From Sorangium aterium (GTDB lineage: Bacteria; Myxococcota_A; Polyangia; Polyangiales; Polyangiaceae): a stretch of DNA of 64,000 nucleotides. The notes beneath the pieces are model-generated. The model made no database searches, was not told the origin of the DNA, and saw only the letters and a program-made list of their open reading frames with translations. Positions 17,552 through 25,476 of the stretch are shown here, in pieces. A program made the translations under genes and the position numbers. The DNA is taken from positions 3,844,001 to 3,908,000 of the forward strand of contig NZ_JAQNDK010000001.1 in the NCBI RefSeq assembly GCF_028368935.1. The letters are read 5' to 3'. Each line of letters begins with the position of its first letter. The first letter of the stretch is position 1.

Positions 17552-18022
17552 GTGGCCATCGATGAAACTACCCGCATCCGCCTGGGGATCATTCAAAAGA
17601 AATACGGCGAGCGCCTGGCCCGGAGCACGAACGGCGCCAACACGCCGGATCGGCGCCAGGTGTTCATCGATGAATTCCGGCGGATCCTGGGCGACATCTT
17701 CGTGCCCACGTTCGAAGCCATCGGCGGGGAGCTCGCCTCGTCAGGCCACGCTTACCGGATCGAGCATGACGTGGGCGAGAAGACCCCCAGCATCGAGTTT
17801 CACCTCCTGCTGCGGGGCGTACCGGCGAACGCGAACAACCTGATCCGCCTCTTCTACAGCGCCGAGGCCGCGGGCGACGGAGAGGTGATCGCCGAGGTCA
17901 ACGTTCACCGGACCCTGACCGAGCTCACGCGGTTCCGGGTGCTGTCTCGGGTCACCCGGGAGGTCGCGGAGCAGATGTGCGTGGACGCCATCGAGCACGT
18001 CTTCGCCTGCAACGCTCGCTGA
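17552..18022 (+). CDS. Conserved-looking protein of unknown function, end of the T6SS cassette
   Basis: The protein has 156 residues, starting at GTG with a TGAGGGAC ribosome site 7-8 bases upstream. I do not recognise the family. It shows alternating helix (RLGIIQKKYGERLARSTNGA, FIDEFRRILGDIFVPTFEAI) and beta-strands (YRIEHDVG, SIEFHLLLRG, NLIRLFYSAEA, GEVIAEVNVHRTLTELTRF), ending in a helix (AEQMCVDAIEHVFAC). No signal peptide or membrane segment is present. Being the last gene of the cassette, 68 bases after the PAAR-like gene, it could be an immunity protein, a chaperone or a small effector; nothing in the sequence decides between these. A hairpin follows at 18037-18057. Confidence 0.72.
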   Translation: MAIDETTRIRLGIIQKKYGERLARSTNGANTPDRRQVFIDEFRRILGDIFVPTFEAIGGELASSGHAYRIEHDVGEKTPSIEFHLLLRGVPANANNLIRLFYSAEAAGDGEVIAEVNVHRTLTELTRFRVLSRVTREVAEQMCVDAIEHVFACNAR

Positions 18023-18036
18023 GCGGCCCGCGCGAT

Positions 18037-18057
18037 GCCTGCGGCGCGGCCGCAGGC
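18037..18057. terminator. Hairpin terminator between convergent operons
   Basis: GCCTGCGGC and GCCGCAGGC form a perfect 9 bp stem with a 3-base loop. It starts 15 bases after the T6SS cassette stop and lies 44 bases from the 3' end of the convergent glycosyltransferase. No U-tract is present; it is likely bidirectional. Confidence 0.55.
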
Positions 18058-18100
18058 TGCGAGCGTCGTCCTCCATCCTCCAGCAGGGCGACCCGGCGCT

Positions 18101-19156
18101 TCACGCTGCGCGCAGGATCCGGCGGTACGTCTCGAGGTACGCCGCCGCCGTCGTCGCCGCCGAGAAGCGCTCCTCGGCCGCGCGACGGCACGCCGCCGGG
18201 TCGAGCCGGTCGACCCTCGCCATCGCGTCGGCCATCTCCACCGCGCCGTCCACGAGGAACCCCGTCCGGCCGTGCTCGACGATCTCCGGCAGCGCGCCGG
18301 CGCCGCGCAGCGCGATCACCGGCGTGCCCGAGGCCAGCGCCTCCAGGGCCACGAGCGAGCTGGTCTCCTGCACCAGGCTGGGGACGAGGAGGCACCGCGC
18401 CGCCGCGAGCAGGCGGCGCTTCCGGGCGAGGCCCACCGGGCCGATGAAGCGCCGCACGGGCCCGGGGCCGCGCAGCATCGGCAGCAGGACCTCCTGGAGG
18501 TACCGCGTGTGCTCCTCGTACCCGAACGCCTGGCCGGCGATGACGAGCGGCACGGCGGCGCGGACCGAGGCCTCGACGGCGACGTGATAGCCCTTCTCCG
18601 GGCAGATCCGGCCCAGCGCCAGCGCGAAGCCGCGCTTGTACCGCCTCGGCCGGTAGTGCTCCAGCCGGACGCCGTTCGGGATGTCGGGCAGGAGCCGCGC
18701 CTCCGGCGGACAGGCGCGCCGCTGCGTCGCGGACACGCAGTGGAGGAACGTCCTCGGCCGCTCGAGACAGAACACCGCAGGCGAATAGAAGCCTGGCGGG
18801 AGATGGAGGGTCGCGAGCACCGGCGCACCCGGCTCGGGCAGGTAGCGATCGAAATCGACGCCGTGCATGTGGACGAGGTCGATCGGATACCTGTCCAGGA
18901 CCCGGGCGACGGCGCTCCGGTGATGGCTCCAGGCCCGCTCCCTCGCCGCCTCGTCGAGGGCCGCGCCAGGCGGGGGCGCCGGCGTGGCGACCAGCGTCCC
19001 GGCGCACGCGGAGCCCTCCGGAGCGACAACGATCGACCGGTGGCCGCCGCGCGAGAGCGCCTCGTCGAGCATCGAGAGCACCTGCTCGGCGCCGCCGACG
19101 GCGTCCGGACCCACGGGCGCGAGCGGATAACCGACGAGCAGGACCGTCAGAGGCAC
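18101..19156 (-). CDS. GT4-type glycosyltransferase
   Basis: The protein has 351 residues and a GTG start. The N-terminal GT-B signature VGPDAVGGAEQVLSMLDEAL has the GGAE nucleotide loop near residue 21. IPNGVRLEHYRP is the interdomain hinge, GRICPEKGYHVAVEA the donor-domain strand near 180, and ETSSLVALEALASGTPVIAL the EX7E motif (Glu-x7-Glu) near 265. The GT4 family uses retaining chemistry with NDP-sugar donors. It overlaps the end of the PIG-L gene by 10 bases, so deacetylase and transferase are translationally coupled, a common pairing in which a GlcNAc-containing intermediate is deacetylated and extended. It is the last gene of the second polysaccharide block. Confidence 0.87.
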   Translation of the reverse strand: MPLTVLLVGYPLAPVGPDAVGGAEQVLSMLDEALSRGGHRSIVVAPEGSACAGTLVATPAPPPGAALDEAARERAWSHHRSAVARVLDRYPIDLVHMHGVDFDRYLPEPGAPVLATLHLPPGFYSPAVFCLERPRTFLHCVSATQRRACPPEARLLPDIPNGVRLEHYRPRRYKRGFALALGRICPEKGYHVAVEASVRAAVPLVIAGQAFGYEEHTRYLQEVLLPMLRGPGPVRRFIGPVGLARKRRLLAAARCLLVPSLVQETSSLVALEALASGTPVIALRGAGALPEIVEHGRTGFLVDGAVEMADAMARVDRLDPAACRRAAEERFSAATTAAAYLETYRRILRAA

Positions 19157-20013
19157 AGCTCACGCTCGAGGCCGAGCAGCGTGAGCGTCTTGGCCGCGAG
19201 CCGCCGCCAGCGCGCGCCGTCGATCGGGAAGCCGAGGCGCTCGTAATGGAGCGGGCCGTCGTGCGGGGGCCTGCGGAAATCGTAAGCGGGCGCCGGCCGG
19301 AAGCGCTCGACCTCCGCGCCGAACGGGGCGAGCACCTCCCGCTGGCTGGCGAAGCAGGCCAGCATGGCGCGCTTCCGCGACGCCTCGATGTCCGAGAGCC
19401 GGAGGGCGATCTCGGGGACGCCGGCGTGCGCGATGAACTCGCCGGTGCGGAGGCGGCCGCGCGCGGCGTGGTACGACGCCGCCTCGAAGATCAGCGGCGA
19501 GGTGACGCCGTTCCAGAGGGCGAGCACCGCCGCCGCGTGGACGGCGAGCGCCGCCGCGTCGTGATCGGGGTGGCCGCCCTCGTAGGGGTGGGTGAACACC
19601 ACCTCGGGCCGCGTCCGGGCGAACAGCTCGACGAGCCGCCGGGTGAGGCTCGGCGCCTCCTCGATCGCCTCCTGGTCGACCGCGCCGAGGCACCTGAGCC
19701 GCCCCGCAGGCACGTTGCCGGCCGACATGGCGCGGGTCACCTCCTCGCGCCGGAGCGCGGCGTAGCGCTCGCGCCCGATGCCGGCGAGGCCCGCCGGCAC
19801 GAAGCGCTCGTCGCGGGGCGCCCCGTCGGTCACGTGGACCACCTCGATCGGGCTGAGCCGGCCGATCCGCGCGCCGAGCCCGATGGTCTCGTCGTCCGGA
19901 TGGGCGAGCACGACGAGACAGCGCGGCGCCCGGCCCGACGAGAGCCAGGAGAACGGCGGCCACGCGAGCTCCTGGGCGGAGGGCCCCTGACGGCGCAGCA
20001 CGGCGAGGTTCAC
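19147..20013 (-). CDS. PIG-L/LmbE-family N-deacetylase
   Basis: The protein has 288 residues from a GTG preceded by GGAGGTG with 5-bp spacing; the open frame upstream (to 20139) lacks such a site. The zinc motif AHPDDE is at residues 37-42 and HPDHD at 148-152, the two halves of the PIG-L/LmbE metal site. ASYHAARG and MLACFASQREVL are later conserved blocks. The family removes acetyl groups from GlcNAc-type sugars on lipids, mycothiol precursors or glycans. It overlaps the GT4 gene by 10 bases. 287 bases separate it from the glycosidase gene upstream; I see no gene in that gap, which probably holds a promoter. Confidence 0.88.
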   Translation of the reverse strand: MNLAVLRRQGPSAQELAWPPFSWLSSGRAPRCLVVLAHPDDETIGLGARIGRLSPIEVVHVTDGAPRDERFVPAGLAGIGRERYAALRREEVTRAMSAGNVPAGRLRCLGAVDQEAIEEAPSLTRRLVELFARTRPEVVFTHPYEGGHPDHDAAALAVHAAAVLALWNGVTSPLIFEAASYHAARGRLRTGEFIAHAGVPEIALRLSDIEASRKRAMLACFASQREVLAPFGAEVERFRPAPAYDFRRPPHDGPLHYERLGFPIDGARWRRLAAKTLTLLGLERELCL

Positions 20014-20300
20014 GAAAGCACCTCCGCGCGCCTGCTGCGCAGCCCGGTGCGCGGCTCGGATCGCCCCCCCGAGATGCCGCGGTGCTCCTCGGGTCTCCTC
20101 TTTCGCTTCGGCGTGCTCGCGACGTGGGACATGAGCCACCTGGAGTGCATGCGGTCAGGTCGTCCTGGCGAAAAACGCAGCGATCTCCACACTACCAAAC
20201 GGCGACGCGGCGCGCCAGACGCGCGTAAACCGCGGACAGACGAGCAGGCGCCTACGCGCTCCTTTACGTACGCATGCAGGGCGTTACGCATGGCGGCACC

Positions 20301-21185
20301 TCATGCGTAGCGCCGCGTCATCCGGGCGCAGAAGTCGGCGAACTCCTCGATCCGCTGGGGAGGGCTCGTGTGGTGGGGCCGGACGCCGGCGTGCTCTGGG
20401 GTGAAGCAGTAGGTCAGGGTCACCTCGAACGGCTCGAGCGCCTTCATCTGCCGGTCGAACCAGGCCTCCGCGCCGGGGCGGAAGCTGTCGGCCCAGCTGA
20501 GGCCCGTGCGGAGGTGGCGCACCCCGAGCTCCTTCAGCCACGCCACCGCGTCGTCGAGCCGGTGGTCCTCGAAGTGGAACCACTGGCACAGACCGAATTC
20601 AGGGGTGTACTCCGGGAAGAGCCGGAGCGCGCGCTTGGGCGTCCCGTCCTCGCGGAGCAGGCCCATGTAGAAATGCCTGTAATACGACGAGCCCTCGGCC
20701 TCGCGGTGCCGGGTCGTCGCCGGCCACGCGCGCGGCAGGTCATAGAGGCTGTACCAGTGGATCCGCTCGACCTTGCCGCGGAGCAGCTCGGCGCTCCGCC
20801 GGAGGCCGAACTCCTGCACCTCCTCGGCGCCGAACGTGGAGACGCCGACCTCGGTGATCCAGAGAGGCCTGTCGGTCACCGCGCGGATCTCCTCGAGCTT
20901 GGCGGGCCACTCGTGGATCTGCCAGTGATTCCAGTCGAGGGGGAAGCCGTGCACCGCGACCACGTCGACGTGCTCGAGCACGCCCTGCCGCCCCATGTTG
21001 GCGATGAACCCCGGATCGATCGGCGAGATGCCGCCCAGCACCCGCAGCAACCAATGGCGCTCGCTCCGGATCGCGTCCGCTGCGAGCTTCACCATGGTTC
21101 CATACGTCGTCCACTCGGGATCGATCTCGAAATCCCAGTGCGACTTGTTGTTGGGCTCGTTCCAGAGCATCACCGCCTCGATCAC
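20301..21185 (-). CDS. Glycosidase-like TIM-barrel protein, apparently circularly permuted
   Basis: The protein has 294 residues; GTG overlaps the preceding stop (GTGA). Clan-A glycosidases carry an acid/base Glu in WNEPN about 150 residues in, after barrel strands 1-3. Here VMLWNEPNN is at the very start (Glu10), with a nucleophile-like Glu112 in WITEVGVSTFG. The elements that normally come first (strand 1 RLDDAVAWLKELGVRHLRTG, strand 2 VTLTYCFTPEH, helix EEFADFCARMTRRY) form residues 208-293. The C-terminus ends just where WNEPN would normally follow. The order therefore looks like a permuted barrel rather than a truncation. There is no signal peptide, so it probably acts on a cytoplasmic glycan intermediate or nucleotide sugar. 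Its neighbours are a methyltransferase (upstream) and PIG-L (downstream). Confidence 0.75.
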   Translation of the reverse strand: MIEAVMLWNEPNNKSHWDFEIDPEWTTYGTMVKLAADAIRSERHWLLRVLGGISPIDPGFIANMGRQGVLEHVDVVAVHGFPLDWNHWQIHEWPAKLEEIRAVTDRPLWITEVGVSTFGAEEVQEFGLRRSAELLRGKVERIHWYSLYDLPRAWPATTRHREAEGSSYYRHFYMGLLREDGTPKRALRLFPEYTPEFGLCQWFHFEDHRLDDAVAWLKELGVRHLRTGLSWADSFRPGAEAWFDRQMKALEPFEVTLTYCFTPEHAGVRPHHTSPPQRIEEFADFCARMTRRYA

Positions 21186-21985
21186 GCCAGCTCTCCCTTC
21201 TCGAAAGCTCGCCTCGCCGGGTAGACGGCGCCGGGCGGACGGCCGGCGGCCCTCTCGCGCCGGCGGCAGAGGTAAACCTCGGGCTCGGGGTGGTTCACGA
21301 TCTCGAAGCCGGCGCTCCGCAGCATCGCCTCGGCGCAAGCCCGGTTGGGCACCCACCAGTTGGTCGGGTCGTGCGCATAGCTGTGCTCCACGAAATGGAG
21401 CCGGGGATAACCCGCCTCGTCGAAGATCTCCTCCTCGGAGAAGGGAAAATCTTCCTCGAGCGGCGCCACCTCCGCGCTGCCGCGCTGCATGCTCTGGAAA
21501 ATGAGCGTGTGTCCGACCACGTGCTCGTGGAGCAGATCGAGCGCCAGGAGCGGGTGGCGGAGGTGGTACAGGACGCCCAGGAAGAGCACGAGATCGAAGC
21601 GCTCTCCGAGGCTGCCGACGTCGTACACGGAGAGGTTCCGGAACTCGATGTCCGCCCCGGAGACCTCCGCGGCGAAGCGCGCCTGCGCCAGGTAGTCCTC
21701 GTCGCTGTCGATCCCGAGGACGCGCGCCGCCCCGCGGCGCTTCATCTCGAGCGAGTAGAAGCCGGCGTTGCAGCCGATGTCGAGGACCGTCTTGCCCGTG
21801 AGATCCGCCGGGACGGCGTCGGCGAAGCCCCTCCATTTGAACGCGGGGTAATCGCCCAGGAAATGGTCGGGCGCCGTCTTCACCCCGCCGAGATCGAGGT
21901 TGTGGAACCACGGCCCGAGCCCGCGCACGCGCTCCTGGATCTGCTCCCGCGTCCACTTCGTCGCTCCCTCGACGCACCTCTCCAT
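21182..21985 (-). CDS. SAM-dependent methyltransferase (CmoB-like fold, polysaccharide cluster type)
   Basis: The protein has 267 residues; GGGAGGGG lies 4-5 bases before the ATG. Motif I TVLDIGCNAGFYSLEMKRRG is near residue 68, followed by GIDSDEDYLAQARFAAE, FDLVLFLGVLYHLRHPLLAL near 130 and WWVPNRACAEAMLRSAGF. These blocks, with GPWFHNLDL and FLGDYPAFKWRGF at the N-terminus, match the methyltransferase family found in exopolysaccharide clusters that resembles the tRNA enzyme CmoB but is distinct from it. It probably O-methylates a sugar residue. It overlaps the glycosidase-like gene by 4 bases and lies 11 bases after the nucleotidyltransferase gene. Confidence 0.85.
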   Translation of the reverse strand: MERCVEGATKWTREQIQERVRGLGPWFHNLDLGGVKTAPDHFLGDYPAFKWRGFADAVPADLTGKTVLDIGCNAGFYSLEMKRRGAARVLGIDSDEDYLAQARFAAEVSGADIEFRNLSVYDVGSLGERFDLVLFLGVLYHLRHPLLALDLLHEHVVGHTLIFQSMQRGSAEVAPLEEDFPFSEEEIFDEAGYPRLHFVEHSYAHDPTNWWVPNRACAEAMLRSAGFEIVNHPEPEVYLCRRRERAAGRPPGAVYPARRAFEKGELA

Positions 21986-21996
21986 GGCCCCTCCCT

Positions 21997-22725
21997 TCAC
22001 GCGGCGGCGCGGCTGAGGAGCTGGATGGCCTCGTGGTAGCCGTGCAGCGTCCCCACGTCGACATAGGCCTCTCCGGCCCGCACGGCGCGCGCGCTGCCGC
22101 CGCGGGCGAGGTACTCGTTCACCAGCGTCCCGATGTACGGGTCCTCCCGCCCGCGCTCGCACCAGAGGCCGTGGAGCTCTTGCATCACAGCCCCCGTGAG
22201 CCTGAAGGCGCCCCAGACCCACCGCGAGCGCGCGCCTCGCTGCTTGACCTGGATCTCGAGCACCCGGCCCTCCTCGTCGGTGACGACCGCGTCGAAGAGC
22301 TCCGGATGCTCGACCGGAAAGAGCAGGAACGAGAGCCCCCCGCCGCCGAGCGAGCAGAGCCCGTGCTCCGGGAACCACACTGTGTCGGGGAGCCCCACGA
22401 GCACGTCCTCCTCCGGCCGGATCCAGGGGAGCGACCTGAAGATGGCGTCGCAGAGCCCGGCGGCGGCCGGCTGCACCACATAACAGATGTGCGCCGGGCC
22501 GACGCTCGCCCCGTAGTACTCGACGATATCCGACTTGCCCGGCGAGATCACCATGCAGAGCCGGGTCGCCCCGGCGAGCACCATGCGATCGATGAGGTAC
22601 TCGCTGACCGCGCGCGGCCGCTCCACGTCGCCGTCCCTGCGCGTCCCCACCGGGAGCAGCTCCTTCGAGAACGCGAGCGGCTGTATCCTGCTGCCCAGGC
22701 CCGCCGCCGGAATCACTCCCCACAT
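21997..22725 (-). CDS. Sugar-phosphate nucleotidyltransferase (RmlA/GalU-like)
   Basis: The protein has 242 residues from the ATG at 22725, which has GGAGG 9 bases upstream; an ATG at 22746 is possible. The signature WGVIPAAGLGSRIQPLAFSK followed by ELLPVG is the GxGxR-x-PL-x(5)-K loop binding the NTP triphosphate and sugar phosphate. LPDTVWFPE contains the metal-binding Asp, and DVGTLHGYHEA is the late sugar-nucleotide motif. The enzyme would activate a hexose-1-phosphate (dTDP- or UDP-linked). At ~240 residues it is shorter than RmlA (~290), lacking most of the C-terminal dimer region. It sits 40 bases after the CgeB-like gene. Confidence 0.85.
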   Translation of the reverse strand: MWGVIPAAGLGSRIQPLAFSKELLPVGTRRDGDVERPRAVSEYLIDRMVLAGATRLCMVISPGKSDIVEYYGASVGPAHICYVVQPAAAGLCDAIFRSLPWIRPEEDVLVGLPDTVWFPEHGLCSLGGGGLSFLLFPVEHPELFDAVVTDEEGRVLEIQVKQRGARSRWVWGAFRLTGAVMQELHGLWCERGREDPYIGTLVNEYLARGGSARAVRAGEAYVDVGTLHGYHEAIQLLSRAAA

Positions 22726-22765
22726 CGCGTCGTCCCTCCGTTCCATGAGCCGACCTCGACTGCGT

Positions 22766-23836
22766 TCAATGAGCCGAGACCGACTCGAGAATGGTCACGA
22801 GCTCCGCCGCGCGGCGCGCCGCGCTGTGCTCCGCGAGCACCCGCTCCTGCGCCGCGCGGGCGATGGCCGCGATCTCGCCCGCCGGGAGCGAGAGCGCCGC
22901 GACCGCGTCGTCCGTCGTCGCCGCCACGAGGATCTCCCTCCCCGGCGTGAAGAACCGGTCGAGCCCCTCCCAGCCGTCGCTCAGGATCGGCGTCCCGCAC
23001 GCGGCGGCCTCGAAGAGCCTGCCGGAAGGGCAGTACCCCATCGCCGCCATCGCCCCCCGCGTCACGTTGAGCGTCAGCCGCGACGAGCAATAGAACGCCG
23101 GGTGATCCGGCGGCGCCACGTGGCGCACGTAATAGACGTTCTGCGCCCACGGGAAGTCCCCGGGATAGAGCGAGCCCCCGATGACGAACCGCCTCTCGGG
23201 CAGCCGCCTCGCCGCGTCGAGGAAGAGGCGGGAGAGCGCCGCCTGCCGGTCGGCGGCGTACGTGCCGAGGTACGAGAGGTCCCCGCGGAAGCCGTCCCGC
23301 GGCGGGACCGGGCGGTGCACCGCCGGGTCCGCGCTGCCATAGAGCGGGAACACCCGCCGGGCGCCGAGCTTCGCCTTTAGCTGATCGAGCGCCGCGCCGC
23401 CGGTGTAGCTGAGCACGCAGTCGAAATCGACGAGGCCTCGAGGGCCGATGTAGCCGACCGGCTGTCCGGCCTGGATGCGATCCAGCGTCACAGGCGTGTC
23501 GAGATCGTAGAAGACCTTGAGCGCGCCGGACTCGAGGACCACGTCGGTCGCGGGGCCGCCGTCTGGGCAGTACGACGTGACCATCGCCGCCTCGGCCTCG
23601 CGGACGGCGCGCCTGGCCTCGGGGAGGACGTCCTCGAACGAGGTGTAGAGCCGGAGCGTGTTGCCGTGCGAGAGCGCGCTCAGATCCCGGTGCGCGGCGT
23701 AATACGGGACGTCGCGCTCGAAGAAGGTGACGCGGTGCCCGGCTCGCCCGAGGGCGGAGACGACGCCGCGCCACAGCGTAGCGTGGCCATTGCCCCAGGA
23801 AGAGCTGATCGTCAGACCGAAGATGACGAGCCTCAT
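22766..23836 (-). CDS. CgeB-like glycosyltransferase
   Basis: The protein has 356 residues from the ATG at 23836, which overlaps the previous stop (ATGA) and is preceded by GGAGGAGG. The open frame extends 7 codons upstream (23857). The sequence contains [67 protein letters not shown] and [19 protein letters not shown], block by block parallel to the gene at 3207-4373 on the other side of the T6SS cassette. The two are paralogues, which links the two polysaccharide blocks. It is a GT-B fold enzyme of unknown specificity. Confidence 0.87.
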   Translation of the reverse strand: MRLVIFGLTISSSWGNGHATLWRGVVSALGRAGHRVTFFERDVPYYAAHRDLSALSHGNTLRLYTSFEDVLPEARRAVREAEAAMVTSYCPDGGPATDVVLESGALKVFYDLDTPVTLDRIQAGQPVGYIGPRGLVDFDCVLSYTGGAALDQLKAKLGARRVFPLYGSADPAVHRPVPPRDGFRGDLSYLGTYAADRQAALSRLFLDAARRLPERRFVIGGSLYPGDFPWAQNVYYVRHVAPPDHPAFYCSSRLTLNVTRGAMAAMGYCPSGRLFEAAACGTPILSDGWEGLDRFFTPGREILVAATTDDAVAALSLPAGEIAAIARAAQERVLAEHSAARRAAELVTILESVSAH

Positions 23837-24816
23837 GGCGGAGCGGACCTCCTCCATGCCTGCATCTCCGGCGCCGGCGCCGCCGGCCTGTCCGGCTCGC
23901 GGAGGATCATCGCTTCCACCTCGGGGCGGCAGCGGATCCGCGGCAAGAGCGCCCTTGCCTCGGGCCGGAGGCGGCGGAGCGTGTACGCCACCTTGGCGCG
24001 GGTGTGCTCGGGCCCGTAGCAGTCGAGGAACCCGGCGCTGTTCAGCGAGAAGAACGAGAGCGCGTCGGCGTCGTTGAGCAAGGCGAGCTCGGCGTCGTCT
24101 CCCGGCCGCTCGTGCGACGCCACCAGGGCGCCGATCCGGTCGAGGACCTCCGGCGCGAGCCCGACGCCGGCGAGCGCGGCGCGCGTCAGGGCCGCCCCGC
24201 GCCGCGCGTGCTCGTCCTTGAACGCCTGGTAGTCCGGGGCGCGGTGCTCACGCCGGACGTCCGCCTCGGAGACGAGCCGCTCCACGTCGTGGAAGAGCGC
24301 CGCCGCCTGGACCGCGACGCCGGCGCGCGGCTCGAGGCGGAGCATCCATTGCCAGACGTCGATCGCATGATCGTAATCGGCGCGGACGAGCGGCCTGTCG
24401 AGATCGTGGAGCTCCCGGTGCCGCCCGAGGATCCGGGCGAAGACAGCGGTCGCGGAGGCGAGGTTCCTCCTGCGGATGAAGCGCTGGCACCGTGTGAGGA
24501 CCTCGTAGGCGGCGCGCGCGGCGCCCGCTCGATCGAGCCCCTCGATCCGGAGGTCGAAGAGGCCGCCGGCGTCGAGCGCGTGCAGGCGGGTGTCGAGCGC
24601 CCACAGGTCGAGCGCCGACGAGCGCCACGCGCGGCCGTCGACGACGGCGTGGAGCGCACCCCCGGATGGGCCGGGCGCGCCGCTCTCCACCGCCACGCCA
24701 GGGAACTCCCTGGAGAGCGCCGCCCTGTCGGACGGAGAGAGCAGCGGCGTCCCGCAGATCGATGGTCCATCGCTGCTCGAAGGGGGGCCGTCGATGAGGA
24801 TCAGGCGCTTGAGCAT
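23833..24816 (-). CDS. HD-domain protein of the polysaccharide block
   Basis: The protein has 327 residues from ATG 24816; an alternative start is ATG 24846, and neither has a strong ribosome site. The C-terminal half (from about residue 140) is an HD-superfamily metal-binding domain. YDHAIDVWQWML supplies the first His, ALFHDVERL the HD pair, EHARRGAALTRAAL a further His, and LLNDADALSFFSLNSAGFLD the final Asp. The N-terminal 130 residues are of unknown type. HD proteins are phosphohydrolases or phosphodiesterases acting on nucleotides or other phosphates. Its coupling (4-base overlap) to a glycosyltransferase suggests a role in sugar-nucleotide or glycan metabolism. It is the first gene of the minus-strand operon. 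Confidence 0.75.
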   Translation of the reverse strand: MLKRLILIDGPPSSSDGPSICGTPLLSPSDRAALSREFPGVAVESGAPGPSGGALHAVVDGRAWRSSALDLWALDTRLHALDAGGLFDLRIEGLDRAGAARAAYEVLTRCQRFIRRRNLASATAVFARILGRHRELHDLDRPLVRADYDHAIDVWQWMLRLEPRAGVAVQAAALFHDVERLVSEADVRREHRAPDYQAFKDEHARRGAALTRAALAGVGLAPEVLDRIGALVASHERPGDDAELALLNDADALSFFSLNSAGFLDCYGPEHTRAKVAYTLRRLRPEARALLPRIRCRPEVEAMILREPDRPAAPAPEMQAWRRSAPP

Positions 24817-25119
24817 GAGCGTGCGCTCTCCGGTCAGCCCGGGCATGGAGCTCGACACAGCTGCCGCGCGCGGCTGCCGCGGACGAACAGGGATCGCAGG
24901 TGGGAACCTATCGCCGTGCTCCTCACCGCACCATCGCGGAAATTCCGTAGAGCACCGTCGGGAAAGAAATGAGCGCGAGACGTGGGATCGCCGTAGCCAA
25001 GCCCGCCGCGGCGATCTCCTCTCGGCGCTCCGCCCCGAGCCCCGCCCCGTGGCCGCCCTGCCACGACAGCCGCACTGGGTCCGCCTGTGCTGTGCGCCCG
25101 CCGCCTGGGGTCGCCCGGG
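24817..25119. other. Intergenic region upstream of the HD gene
   Basis: No convincing gene on either strand. It separates the minus-strand polysaccharide operon from a decayed gene fragment and should contain the operon promoter. I cannot identify clear -35/-10 boxes. Confidence 0.5.
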
Positions 25120-25296
25120 CGTGGCCCACTGCCCCTGATACCGCATCTCCGGGTAGGTCGGGTCTGTGACGAAGACATAGCGCGACAGGTAGTGCGCTGC
25201 CGGGAACACATTGACGAACTCGGGATCCACGATCCCATTGAACGCCGCGCCGCGCGACATGTACGTCGAGACGTGGAACGGGCGCGCGTCATCCTG
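25120..25296 (-). pseudogene. Fragment of an IgGFc-binding-domain type surface protein
   Basis: Translating the minus strand gives FHVSTYMSRGAAFNG, VDPEFVNVFPAAHYLSRY and FVTDPTYPEMRYQG. This run resembles the conserved N-terminal IgGFc-binding domain repeats of large secreted myxobacterial proteins (pattern FVNVVPA..YL..YVFFTDPTYPE). It is about 58 residues only, with no start, no signal peptide and no continuation in any frame, so it is a remnant of a much larger gene. The flanks (25297-25476) hold nothing recognisable. Confidence 0.5.
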
Positions 25297-25476
25297 GCTC
25301 TTCCCCAGGGCGGCGGATCGAGGAGAACAAAGCGGCGTGTTTCCCGTCGGCGCGGGAGCTGGCCCAGCATGATCGCAGCGCGGCCAGGTGTTCCTGTCGC
25401 CGCTGCTGGCCGAATTTATGAGGCGCATCACACAGCGGACCGGCTCCCATTGCGCGCCGCGGCCCGGTAAGCGAGT

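Noticed and set aside
9729-18022. A complete type VI secretion system
   Set aside because: No sheath, baseplate, ClpV, membrane-complex or Hcp gene is present; only the spike and its loading factors are.
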